Positions 16,009 through 24,245 of a stretch of 64,000 nucleotides of DNA are shown piece by piece. A program made the position numbers and the translations under genes. Numbering within the stretch: position 1 is the first letter of the stretch; every line of letters starts with the position of its first letter. This DNA is from Variovorax paradoxus (lineage in GTDB: Bacteria > Pseudomonadota > Gammaproteobacteria > Burkholderiales > Burkholderiaceae_C): NCBI RefSeq assembly GCF_018614875.1, contig NZ_JAGGNW010000021.1:1-64000 (forward strand), given 5' to 3'. Under the pieces are notes generated by a model that saw only the letters and a program-made list of their open reading frames with translations, did no database searches and was not told the origin of the DNA.

Positions 16009-17214
16009 ATGACCGACCAGCTCCTCACGATGAACGCGGGTTCGTCGTCGATCAAGATGGCGCTGTTCGAGGCGGCCGCCGCCGACGGTGCGCTGCCCGC
16101 CGCTCGCTGGTCGGGCCAGGCCGACGGCCTGGGCGCGGGGCTGAAGGCGCGGCTGCGCGTGCGCGATGCCGAGGGCCGCACGCTGCACGACGCGGCGCTG
16201 CAGGGCGACAGCCGCACGCACCAGGGCGCGCTGGCCGCGCTGCTCGAATGGCATGCGCAGCAGGGCGAGAGCGGCCGCATCGCGGCGGTCGGCCATCGCA
16301 TCGTGCATGGCGGTGCCAACTTCATGGCGCCGGCGCGCATCGACGACGGCGTGCTTTCCGCGTTGGCCGCGCTCGAACCGCTCGCGCCACTGCACCAGCC
16401 GCACAACCTGGCGGGTGTTCGTGCGGCCATGAAGGCTTTCGATGGCGTGCCGCAGGTGGCATGCTTCGACACCGCCTTTCACGCGACCCAGCCCGATGTG
16501 AACCGCCGATTCGCGCTGCCGCGCGCGCTGCACGATGCGGGCGTGCGGCGCTACGGGTTCCACGGGCTCTCCTACGAATCGATCGTTGCGCAGTTCGCGC
16601 AACTTGCGCCGCAGCTCGCGCAGCAGCGCGTGATCGTCGCGCACCTCGGCAACGGCGCGTCGATGTGCGGCATGGCCGAGGGCCGGTCGGTGGCGACGAC
16701 GATGAGCTTCTCGCCGCTGGACGGCCTCACCATGGGCACGCGCTGCGGGCACCTCGATGCGGCCGTGGTGCTGTACCTGATGCGCTCGCGTGGAATGTCG
16801 GCGGACGATGTCGAGAAGCTGCTGTTCCGCGAGTCGGGGCTGCTGGGGCTGTCGGGAATTTCCAGCGACATGCGCGAGCTGGAGGCTTCGGCCGCGCCCG
16901 CCGCCGCCGAAGCCATTGCGCATTTCACCGAGCAGGTGGTGCAGCACATGGGCAGCCTTGCCGCGGCGCTGCGCGGGGTGGATGCCATCGTGTTCACCGG
17001 CGGCATCGGCGAGAACGCCGCCGCGCTGCGCGGGCGCATCCTCGAGGAATGCGGCTGGCTCGGCGTCCATGTCGACGCGGCGACGAACCGCGCAGGCCAT
17101 GCACGGCTCACGACGCCCGAAAGCCCCATCAGCGCCTGGGTGTTCAAGACCGACGAAGAGGCCGTGATCGCGCGGCACACCGCGCGGCTTCTGCTGCTCA
17201 GCCAGGCTGGATAG
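16009..17214 (+). CDS. ackA: Acetate kinase
   Basis: This is a 401-residue acetokinase. The N-terminal phosphate motif is MNAGSSSIKMALF, the second family signature is GHRIVHGGANF, and VIVAHLGNGASMCG and FTGGIGENAA are also present. It would convert acetyl phosphate from Xsc into acetate with formation of ATP. It sits 8 bases after xsc, so the two are cotranscribed. In most described xsc operons this place is taken by phosphotransacetylase (pta), so acetate would need acetyl-CoA synthetase to enter metabolism. The 3' end overlaps the convergent bug gene by 17 bases. Confidence 0.9.
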   Translation: MTDQLLTMNAGSSSIKMALFEAAAADGALPAARWSGQADGLGAGLKARLRVRDAEGRTLHDAALQGDSRTHQGALAALLEWHAQQGESGRIAAVGHRIVHGGANFMAPARIDDGVLSALAALEPLAPLHQPHNLAGVRAAMKAFDGVPQVACFDTAFHATQPDVNRRFALPRALHDAGVRRYGFHGLSYESIVAQFAQLAPQLAQQRVIVAHLGNGASMCGMAEGRSVATTMSFSPLDGLTMGTRCGHLDAAVVLYLMRSRGMSADDVEKLLFRESGLLGLSGISSDMRELEASAAPAAAEAIAHFTEQVVQHMGSLAAALRGVDAIVFTGGIGENAAALRGRILEECGWLGVHVDAATNRAGHARLTTPESPISAWVFKTDEEAVIARHTARLLLLSQAG

Positions 17215-18190
17215 CTGCCGCCTTGATGACGTGCGCCCAGCGCGCGATCTCCTCGGCCAGGAATGACGCGAAGCGGTCCGGCCCGCGCGCATCGATCACG
17301 AACCCCTGCTGGCGCATGCGCTCGTCGAGGCCGGGCTGCGCGAGGATCTTGACCACCTCCGCGCCCAGCTTCTGCACCGCGGCGTCCGGCATGCCGGCCG
17401 GCGCCATCATGCCGGTCCAGTTCTCGACCTGCAGCTCGGGCATGCCGGCTTCGGCGGTCGTCGGAACGTCGGGCAGCAAGGGGTAGCGGGCCTTGCTCGC
17501 GATGGCGAGCGCGCGCAGTTTCCCGCCCTTCACGTGCGCGATCGACTCCGGGATGTTCGAGAACACCACGTCGAGCTGGCCGCCGATGAGATCGGTGATG
17601 CACGGTGCGCCGCCCTTGTAGGGCACGTGCTGGATGGTCGACTTGTTGAGGTCGTTGAAGAGCGCGAGCGTCAGGTGGGGCGGCGTGCCGTTGCCGCTGG
17701 AGCCGGCGTTGAGCTTGCGCTCCTTCGCCGCCGCGGCCAGGCCCTTCATGTCCTGGATGGGGCTGGCCACGGGCACCACGATCAGCATCGGACTGCCGGC
17801 CAGCAGCGCCACCGGCCGCAGGTCCTTCTGGAAGCTGAACGGCGACTTCGGAAACAGCGTCACGTTGGCCGCGTGCGTGAGCGTGACTGCGAGCAGCGTG
17901 TTGCCGTCGGGCGGCGCCTTGGCCACCAGGTCGGCGCCGATCTGCCCGTTGCCGCCGGGCCGGTTGTCCACCAGTACGTTGACCTTCCAGCGCTCGCCCA
18001 GCTGCTGGCCGATCTGCCGCGCCATCACGTCCGTCAGGCCGCCCGACGGAAAGGGCACCACGTAGCGCAGCGTGGCGTCCGGCCTGGGGTAGTCGCCGGC
18101 CTGTGCCCTCGCCAGCGCCGGCATGAGCGCAGCCAGCGATCCCGTCGCAGCCAGGGCCGCGGTCCCTTGCATCCATTCGCGTCGCTTCAT
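17198..18190 (-). CDS. Tripartite tricarboxylate transporter receptor (Bug family), sulfolactate operon
   Basis: This 330-residue binding protein has a long export signal (MKRREWMQGTAALAATG ending ALARAQAGDYP). The family segments are LRYVVPFPSGGLTDVMARQ, VDNRPGGNGQIGADLVAKA and HVPYKGGAPCITDLIGGQLD. AGGAG (18199-18203) supports ATG 18190. It lies at the end of the leftward suyAB-slcC-comC set, 46 bases after comC, so sulfolactate is the most reasonable ligand, though this is inference. No tctA or tctB gene is present. Confidence 0.84.
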   Translation of the reverse strand: MKRREWMQGTAALAATGSLAALMPALARAQAGDYPRPDATLRYVVPFPSGGLTDVMARQIGQQLGERWKVNVLVDNRPGGNGQIGADLVAKAPPDGNTLLAVTLTHAANVTLFPKSPFSFQKDLRPVALLAGSPMLIVVPVASPIQDMKGLAAAAKERKLNAGSSGNGTPPHLTLALFNDLNKSTIQHVPYKGGAPCITDLIGGQLDVVFSNIPESIAHVKGGKLRALAIASKARYPLLPDVPTTAEAGMPELQVENWTGMMAPAGMPDAAVQKLGAEVVKILAQPGLDERMRQQGFVIDARGPDRFASFLAEEIARWAHVIKAAAIQPG

Positions 18191-18236
18191 CGTGTTGTCT
18201 CCTGTTGTTGTGTGGGGTCGTGGCGCCTGGTGGCGT

Positions 18237-19238
18237 TTACCTTCGCCACTGCGCGAGCAGCGCCTCGGGCACCTCGATACCCTGCGCCTCGGCGCGCAGC
18301 CGCAGCTCCTCGCGCCGCGCGCCGGGCAGGCGCACGCCGTCGTCGCGCAGCATCTCGGCCACCAGTACCTCGACGCGATCGAGATAGCTCGCAGAGCCCG
18401 CGAGCGCGCCAGGGTCGATGACGATGAAGGCCTGGCCGATGCGCGGCCGGTTGCCGGCATCCTCGAAGAAGCTCGACGCTTCGAAGCCGAACTGCGCGCC
18501 GATCAGCGCCGTGACCAGCAGCTCGACCACCAGCGCCAGCATCGCGCCCTTGGGGCTGGTGGCCGCGCCGATGGGCAGCATCGAGCCCTCGAGCGCGGCC
18601 TGCGCGTCGGTGGTCGGCTGGCCGTTGCGGTCGATGGCCCAGCCGAGCGGTATCGCCTTGCCCTGCTTCGCGGCCACCATGACCTTGCCGCGCGCCACTT
18701 CCGAGAGGCTCAGGTCGATGGCGAGCGGCAGCGCATCGCGGCGCGGGAAAATCGCCGCCACCGGGTTGGTCCCGAAGACGGGGTGGCGCCCGCCGGCCGC
18801 GGGCACCGCGGCCGGCGAGTTGGCAAAGCCGAGCCCCACCATGCCGGCCTCGGCCACCGGGCGCAGGTGATCGACCACCACGCCGCAGTGATGGCTGCCC
18901 GTGACGCCCGCAATGGCGATGCCGAAGTCGCGCGCGCGGCCGATGGCCTCGGCAACCGCCATCTCGCAGGCGGCGAAGGCCAGGCCTTCGTGCGCATCGA
19001 TCAGCGCCGCCGCGCCTTTCTGGCGGCGCAGCGCCGGCACCGCGTCGCCGTTCACCCGGCCGTTGCGCAGGTGCGTGGCGTACTGGGCCACGCGGGCGAG
19101 GCCGTGCGAGCCCAGGCCCTGCGCCTCGGCCAGCACCAGCGCGCGTGCAGTGGCCACCGCCATCGTCTCGTTGGCGCCGGCCGCGCGCAAGGCCGCGGTC
19201 ACGGCGTCCCGCGCTTCGTGGAGATTCAGCATCGTCAT
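18237..19238 (-). CDS. comC: (R)-sulfolactate dehydrogenase (malate/L-lactate dehydrogenase family)
   Basis: This 333-residue NAD(P)-dependent oxidoreductase is of the LDH2/MDH2 (YlbC/ComC) family. It has an N-terminal helical region, SHGLARVAQYA, a conserved catalytic-region histidine in VTGSHHCGVVVDHL, and FANSPAAVPAAGG followed by FGTNPVAAIFPR. In bacteria that degrade sulfolactate, ComC interconverts sulfopyruvate and (R)-sulfolactate, the enantiomer that SuyAB accepts. ATG 19238 overlaps the slcC stop by 4 bases. The family alone would also allow malate or ureidoglycolate dehydrogenase; the neighbours decide the call. Confidence 0.8.
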   Translation of the reverse strand: MTMLNLHEARDAVTAALRAAGANETMAVATARALVLAEAQGLGSHGLARVAQYATHLRNGRVNGDAVPALRRQKGAAALIDAHEGLAFAACEMAVAEAIGRARDFGIAIAGVTGSHHCGVVVDHLRPVAEAGMVGLGFANSPAAVPAAGGRHPVFGTNPVAAIFPRRDALPLAIDLSLSEVARGKVMVAAKQGKAIPLGWAIDRNGQPTTDAQAALEGSMLPIGAATSPKGAMLALVVELLVTALIGAQFGFEASSFFEDAGNRPRIGQAFIVIDPGALAGSASYLDRVEVLVAEMLRDDGVRLPGARREELRLRAEAQGIEVPEALLAQWRR

Positions 19239-20164
19239 GGTTCCAGCGCCTCCAGCACCTTCTGTGCGATCAGGCTGCTCACGCGCTCGTTCGATTCGGC
19301 CGTCAGGCCTGCGATGTGTGGTGTCAGCAGCAGGTTGGGGCAGTCCTCGAAATGCGGGCTGGCCGCGAGCGGTTCGGCGTCGAACACATCGAGCGCCGCA
19401 CCGCCGAGCCGGCCTTCGCGCAGTGCGAGCGCAACGGCGGCTTCGTCGACGATGCCACCGCGCGAGGTGTTGACGAGCACCGCGCCGCCCTTCATGGCCG
19501 CGATGCGCGGCGCATGGAAGAGGTTGCGCGTGCCGTCCACCAGCGGCACATGCAGGCTCACCACGTCGGCCTGCGCCACCAGCGCGTCGAGGCCCAGCGG
19601 CTGCGTGCCGGTTGCGCCGAACGCCGGGTGGCTGCCGTCCATCATGGCGTCGAAGGCCACCGTGCGCATGCCCAGCGCCTGCGCGAGCCGCGCCGTCAGT
19701 TGTCCGATGGCGCCGAAGCCGACCAGCCCGAGCGTCTTGCCCGCCAGCTCACGCCCGTTCGACAGCGCGTTGCGCGGCCAGCGGCCCGCAGCGACTTCGG
19801 CCGTCGAGCCGTATGCGCCGCGCAGCAGCATCATGGCGCTCGCAATCACGTACTCGGCCACGCTCAGCGCATTGGCGCCCGTGGCCGGAATCACCCGGAT
19901 GCCGCGCGATTCGCAGCCCGCCACGTCGATGTTGTCGAGGCCCACGCCCAGGCGGCCCAGCACCGTGCAATGGGTGAGCGCGTCCAGCAGCTCGCCGCGC
20001 ACCTGCGTGCGGTTGCGCACGATGAGCGCGTGGGCCCATTTCGCTTCCTGGTAGAGCCGTGCGCCGTCGTCCACCAGCGCCACGTCGTAGAGAACGTCGT
20101 GCCGCGTGCGCAACTGCGCGACGGCGGCGGCGTCCATGAACTCCGCAATCACTATTCGCTTCAT
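19235..20164 (-). CDS. slcC: (S)-sulfolactate dehydrogenase (D-2-hydroxyacid dehydrogenase family)
   Basis: This 309-residue NAD-dependent dehydrogenase has the Rossmann motif LGLVGFGAIGQLTARLA (about residues 145-161), the substrate/cofactor segment NTSRGGIVDEAAV, and the catalytic histidine in LLLTPHIAGLTAES. It would oxidise (S)-sulfolactate to sulfopyruvate. ATG 20164 is chosen because MKRIVIAEFMD is the family-like start; ATG 20176 and GTG 20179 are in frame upstream. It lies between suyB and comC, the arrangement of the two-dehydrogenase sulfolactate racemase described in Chromohalobacter salexigens. Confidence 0.8.
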   Translation of the reverse strand: MKRIVIAEFMDAAAVAQLRTRHDVLYDVALVDDGARLYQEAKWAHALIVRNRTQVRGELLDALTHCTVLGRLGVGLDNIDVAGCESRGIRVIPATGANALSVAEYVIASAMMLLRGAYGSTAEVAAGRWPRNALSNGRELAGKTLGLVGFGAIGQLTARLAQALGMRTVAFDAMMDGSHPAFGATGTQPLGLDALVAQADVVSLHVPLVDGTRNLFHAPRIAAMKGGAVLVNTSRGGIVDEAAVALALREGRLGGAALDVFDAEPLAASPHFEDCPNLLLTPHIAGLTAESNERVSSLIAQKVLEALEP

Positions 20165-20188
20165 GGTGCTTGCCATCACGCGGTGCGG

Positions 20189-21364
20189 TCAGGCCGACTC
20201 GTACAGCCGCGTCAGCACGAACTCGCGGTGGCCAAGCGCCTCGGCCGCGGTGAGCCGGCCATTGGCGGTGCGCAGCATGCATTCGAGCAGCTGGTCGCCG
20301 GCCTGGTCGAGCGTCATCTCGCGCTGCAGCAGGCCCGAGGTGTCGACGTCGACGTGCTCGCTCATCAGCCGCACGGTGCGCGGATTGGCGCAAATCTTGA
20401 TGACCGGCAGGATCGGGTTGCCGATCACGTTGCCCTGGCCGGTGGGGAAGAAGTGCACCGCATAGCCCGAGGCGGCGCACAGCGTCACCATCTCGGCCGC
20501 CGCACTGGACGAATCCATGAACCACAGGCCCGGGCCGGTCGGCACCTCGGCCTTGTCGAGCACGCCATCGACCATGCACTTCTTGCCGATCTTCTGGATG
20601 TTGCCGAGCGCCTTTTCCTCGATGGTGGTCAGGCCGCCCGCGATGTTGCCCTTGGTGGGCTGCGAGTCGGACAGGTCGCTGGTCTTGTGGCGGTTGATCA
20701 TGTCCTGGTAGCGATTGAACATGAACATGAAGCGCTCCTTCACGTCGGGCGTGCGGCAGCGGTCGGCCACGATGCGCTCGCCGCCGGTGATCTCCGAGGT
20801 CTCGCCGAACACCAGCGTGTTGCCGGTCTCGTAGAGCTTGTCGAAGGCGTTGCCCACGGTGGGATTGGAGCCGCAGCCCGAGGTGGTGTCGCTCTCGCCG
20901 CACTTGGTCGAGACCCAGAGCTCGTGGATGCCGCAGGGCTCGCGCTGCTTCTCGCTGGCCGCCTGCACGAACTCGCGCGCCACCTTGCTCGCGCGCAGGA
21001 TGGTGTCGTGGTCGCCATGGCCCTCGATGCCGAAGCCGGCCACCGGCTTGCCCGTGGCGGCGATGCCGTCGACCACCTTCTGCGTCCAGCTGTCCTCGAT
21101 GCCGATGACGACGACCGCCGCCACGTTCGGATTGCAGCCCGCGCCGATCAGCGTGCGGAAGTGCAGCTCCAGGTCGGCGCCGAACTGCAGGCGGCCGTAG
21201 GGATGCGGAATGGCGAGCGCGCCCTTGATGTTGTGGGCCACGGCTTCGGCGGCTGCGTTGGAGAGATCGTCCAGCGGCAGGATGATGACGTGGTTGCGCA
21301 CGCCGACACGGCCGTTTTCGCGGCGGTAGCCGAGGAAGGTGGTGTCTTTGGAAATGATGGACAT
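20189..21364 (-). CDS. suyB: (R)-sulfolactate sulfo-lyase, large subunit
   Basis: This 391-residue protein belongs to the UxaA/altronate dehydratase large-domain family and eliminates sulfite from (R)-sulfolactate to give pyruvate. It has GRVGVRNHVIILPLDDLSN at the start, KCGESDTTSGCGSNPTVGNA in the centre with metal-binding cysteines, and FFPTGQGNVIGNPILPVIK near the end. ATG 21364 gives the normal family length. suyA lies 52 bases upstream in the same direction. The two together make the holoenzyme. Confidence 0.88.
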   Translation of the reverse strand: MSIISKDTTFLGYRRENGRVGVRNHVIILPLDDLSNAAAEAVAHNIKGALAIPHPYGRLQFGADLELHFRTLIGAGCNPNVAAVVVIGIEDSWTQKVVDGIAATGKPVAGFGIEGHGDHDTILRASKVAREFVQAASEKQREPCGIHELWVSTKCGESDTTSGCGSNPTVGNAFDKLYETGNTLVFGETSEITGGERIVADRCRTPDVKERFMFMFNRYQDMINRHKTSDLSDSQPTKGNIAGGLTTIEEKALGNIQKIGKKCMVDGVLDKAEVPTGPGLWFMDSSSAAAEMVTLCAASGYAVHFFPTGQGNVIGNPILPVIKICANPRTVRLMSEHVDVDTSGLLQREMTLDQAGDQLLECMLRTANGRLTAAEALGHREFVLTRLYESA

Positions 21365-21416
21365 GCTGTGCTTTCGGATTCGTGGGTGATGGGGTCTGGC
21401 GAAGCGGGGCGGGCTC

Positions 21417-21698
21417 TTACCAGCGCTTGGTCTTGATGTTCTGCACGTGCGCGTGTTCGCCGGCCTTGATCGGCGCCACCACCTTGCCCATGTCGATGCC
21501 GTACTTCCACACCGTGTCGCCGGGCGCCATGTCCCTGAGCGCGACCTTGTGGCCGATCGGGATGTCCTGGCGCGCATCGACGCTGGTCATCCGGTCCTCG
21601 TCCATGATCCAGCCGCTGAGCGACATGCCGGCCCTGACGCCTTCCACCACCACGACCGCGACCGTGTCCTTCGCGTCGTGCAGAACGAAATGAATCAT
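21417..21698 (-). CDS. suyA: (R)-sulfolactate sulfo-lyase, small subunit
   Basis: This 93-residue SAF-domain protein begins MIHFVLHDAKDTVAVVVVEG and contains IPIGHKVALRDMAPGDTVWKYG, typical of UxaA N-terminal/SuyA small subunits. AGGAG (21707-21711) lies before ATG 21698. It is the first gene of the leftward suyA-suyB-slcC-comC-bug run and divergent from a GntR/UTRA regulator. Confidence 0.88.
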   Translation of the reverse strand: MIHFVLHDAKDTVAVVVVEGVRAGMSLSGWIMDEDRMTSVDARQDIPIGHKVALRDMAPGDTVWKYGIDMGKVVAPIKAGEHAHVQNIKTKRW

Positions 21699-21773
21699 CG
21701 TTGTCTCCTGTTGTGACTCGCTGAGAATTTGCAGCCGGGCCAGTGTCGGAGTGCGCGTCTCCGCGTGTCAAAC

Positions 21774-21791
21774 AGGTCATATGGATGACTT
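21774..21791. promoter_or_regulatory. Inverted repeat, possible GntR operator
   Basis: AGGTCAT (21774-21780) and ATGACTT (21785-21791) form a 6-of-7 inverted repeat around ATGG. It sits between suyA and the divergent GntR-family gene, where an operator controlling both would be expected. It is a candidate only. Confidence 0.45.
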
Positions 21792-21824
21792 GAATGAATC
21801 GCGATGCGGCCCTCACAATGCGCC

Positions 21825-22595
21825 ATGCCTCGCTCGACAGACTTGTCCGCGTTCGAACCGATTCCCGCCGATTCGGCGGGCGCGCCGCTCTATCGGCTCG
21901 CGAAGCGCTCGCTGCTGCGCGCCATCGAGTCGGGGCGCTGCGCGGCCGGCAGCGTGCTGCCGAGCGAGAGTGAGCTGGCGGCTGCGCTCGGCGTGTCGAT
22001 CGGCACGCTGCGCCACGCCACCGACGATCTCGTGGCCGAGCACATCCTCGTGCGGCGGCAGGGGCGCGGCACCTTCGTTGCCGTGCACAACGCCGACCGC
22101 TTCATGTTCCAGTTCTTCCACGTGGAGCGCAGCGACGGGCTGCGGCAGGCACCGCAGGTGGAGTTCGTCGCCTTCGAACGGGTGCGCATGGACGAGGAGC
22201 CCGCGCAGGCGCTGGGCCTGCGAACGGGCGAGCCGGCCATCCAGATCGACAACCGGCTGCTGCTGCAGGGCCGGGCGGTGATCCATGACCGGCTCACGCT
22301 GCCGGCCATGCTGTTCAAGGGCCTGACCGAGAAGCGCTTTCGCGAGCGGCCGAGCACCATCTATCACCTCTACCAGACCGAGTTCGGCATCACGGTGACG
22401 CTGGCGCGCGAACGCGCACGCGCAATGGCGGCCGACCGCAGCGTGGTGCGCATCCTGGGCGTGGCGCCGGGCGCCCCGGTGATGGAGGTGCGGCGCACCG
22501 CGCTCACCTTCGGCGACAAGCCGGTGGAGTACCGCGTGTCGACCATCGACACGGCGCAGTACGAGTACGTGCACCTGCTGTCGCGGCCGGCCTGA
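21825..22595 (+). CDS. GntR-family regulator with UTRA domain, probable regulator of suyAB
   Basis: This 256-residue protein has an N-terminal GntR winged helix (LYRLAKRSLLRAIESGRCA, then LPSESELAAALGVSIGTLRHA and VRRQGRGTFV). The C-terminal UTRA effector domain shows FERVRMDEEPAQALGLRTGEP and ends in TIDTAQYEYVHLL. It belongs to the HutC subfamily, which responds to small organic acids. ATG 21825 gives the normal start; ATG 21804 is also in frame and neither has a clear Shine-Dalgarno. Being divergent from suyA makes it the likely sulfolactate sensor. Confidence 0.82.
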   Translation: MPRSTDLSAFEPIPADSAGAPLYRLAKRSLLRAIESGRCAAGSVLPSESELAAALGVSIGTLRHATDDLVAEHILVRRQGRGTFVAVHNADRFMFQFFHVERSDGLRQAPQVEFVAFERVRMDEEPAQALGLRTGEPAIQIDNRLLLQGRAVIHDRLTLPAMLFKGLTEKRFRERPSTIYHLYQTEFGITVTLARERARAMAADRSVVRILGVAPGAPVMEVRRTALTFGDKPVEYRVSTIDTAQYEYVHLLSRPA

Positions 22596-22661
22596 CCGGC
22601 TTCGCGTTGCGGGCACTTCGACGCGGCCGTGGCGCTGCCCGGTGCGCGAACCAGGCTCGCG

Positions 22662-24155
22662 TCACGACGTGGGTTCCAGAAGGACGTCCTTCGCAGGCCC
22701 CTCGTGCGGCCGTGTCTGCACCAGCCAGCCCGAGGCCATCAGCGCAAGAAGCGCGGCCACCGCGGCGCAGCCGAACACGGGTTGCAGCCCGTGGCCCAGC
22801 GCCGCCGTGGCGGCATCCGCCGCCAATGGCGTGGCGGTACCCGCCATGGCCAGTTCCCGATTGACCAGATGCGCGAGCAGCGCAGCCAGCAGGGCCACAC
22901 CCGCCGCGCCGCCAAGGCTGCGCAGCATGATGGGCGCCGCCGTGGCGATGCCCATGTGCTGGGCAGGCGACACGCGCTGCGCCACCACCGTGACGATGGG
23001 AAAGAGCAGTCCAAGCCCGAACCCCAGTGGCAGCAGGGCGGCCGACAACGCCAGGGGTTCACCGGGAAGCCAGCGCAGCACGCCCACGATCAGGCCGAAG
23101 GACAACAGCATCAGCGCACAGGCCGTCCGCGCCATCGAGACGGCGGGCTTTTGTGCGCGGAGCAATCTGCCGCTGGTCACGGCTGCCACGGTGATGCCTG
23201 CCATCAAGGGCAGCAAATGCCAGGCGGAACCCGTCGGCGACAGGTGCAGGCCGATCTGCAGATACTGCGGCAGGAACACCACGGCGGCGTAGAGTGCAAT
23301 GCCGGTGGCAAGCCCGATGAAGCTGACCGCCGCATAGGCCGGGCGGGCGAACAGCGACAGCGGCACCAGGGGATGTGCGGCGCGCTTCTGCCGCCAGACG
23401 AAAGCCAGCGCGAACGTGGCCCCCAGGGCCAGCAGAAGCCACAGCGAAACACGCTCGGGCAGATCGAGACGGCCATGCTGAGTCGCCAGCAACAGGAAGA
23501 CAAGAGCGGCCGTGAGGAGCGCCGCGCCGAGCCAGTCAATGCGCCGCATGCGCTGCCGTTCCTCCGAAGCCGATGCTTCCGCCGGAGCCGGCTTCGATGG
23601 CAGGGTTGATGCCAGCACGCTCCAGGCCAACGCCGCGGGCGGAACGTTCATCCAGAATGCCCAGTGCCACGACAGGTGCTCCACCAGTGCGCCACCCAGC
23701 AATGGACCGAACATGGTCGACACGCCATATGCCGCGCCGAGCAGCGCCTGGTAGCGGCCGCGCTGGTCGGGCGCGAACAGGTCGGGAGCGGTCAACATGG
23801 CCAGCGTCATCAGGCCGCCGCCGCCCGCGCCTTGCAGCGCTCGTGCAAGCACCAGTTGCTGCACGTTCTGGCTCGCCCCGCAGGCCAGCGAACCCGCCAG
23901 GAACAAGCCGATGGCCAACAGCAGCATCGGCTTCTTGCCCAGAACATCCGCCAGGCGCCCGTACAACGCAATGACCACCGTAGCGGCCAGCAGATAGGCC
24001 GAGAACACCCACGCGAGCGGCCAGCCTCCCGTGAGTTCGCGCGCAATGGCGGGCAGCGCGGTGGACAGGATGGTCTGGTCGAGCGCCGCGAGGATGAGCG
24101 TCAGCACGAGCATGGCGAATGGCAGCAGCGGCGAAGAGGTGCGGAAGGCTTTCAT
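22662..24155 (-). CDS. MFS drug:H+ antiporter-like transporter (DHA2/EmrB type)
   Basis: This 497-residue membrane protein has about 14 hydrophobic segments. Marks of the DHA2 (QacA/EmrB) family are LDQTILSTALPAIARELTGG in TM1, GRLADVLGKKPMLL after TM2, LARALQGAGGGGLM in TM4 and LGAAYGVSTMFGPLLGGAL (antiporter motif C) in TM5. It is probably an inner-membrane exporter of toxic organic compounds; a link to sulfonates is not shown. ATG 24155 is divergent from a LysR gene that probably controls it. Confidence 0.83.
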   Translation of the reverse strand: MKAFRTSSPLLPFAMLVLTLILAALDQTILSTALPAIARELTGGWPLAWVFSAYLLAATVVIALYGRLADVLGKKPMLLLAIGLFLAGSLACGASQNVQQLVLARALQGAGGGGLMTLAMLTAPDLFAPDQRGRYQALLGAAYGVSTMFGPLLGGALVEHLSWHWAFWMNVPPAALAWSVLASTLPSKPAPAEASASEERQRMRRIDWLGAALLTAALVFLLLATQHGRLDLPERVSLWLLLALGATFALAFVWRQKRAAHPLVPLSLFARPAYAAVSFIGLATGIALYAAVVFLPQYLQIGLHLSPTGSAWHLLPLMAGITVAAVTSGRLLRAQKPAVSMARTACALMLLSFGLIVGVLRWLPGEPLALSAALLPLGFGLGLLFPIVTVVAQRVSPAQHMGIATAAPIMLRSLGGAAGVALLAALLAHLVNRELAMAGTATPLAADAATAALGHGLQPVFGCAAVAALLALMASGWLVQTRPHEGPAKDVLLEPTS

Positions 24156-24210
24156 GGAACTGTTTCGATCAGGGCAAGGGGCGCCAGTGTCGGAAGCGGC
24201 AATGGTTTTG

Positions 24211-24245
24211 TACAGTGCAATGTATTGAACATATGATTTCGTATG
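24211..24245. promoter_or_regulatory. Inverted repeats between MFS and LysR genes
   Basis: TACA-N6-TGTA (24211-24224) and CATA-N8-TATG (24230-24245) lie in the 87-base divergent gap, in a locally AT-rich stretch. The second overlaps the LysR start codon. Short dyads of this kind are usual for LysR binding sites; here they are weak evidence. Confidence 0.4.
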
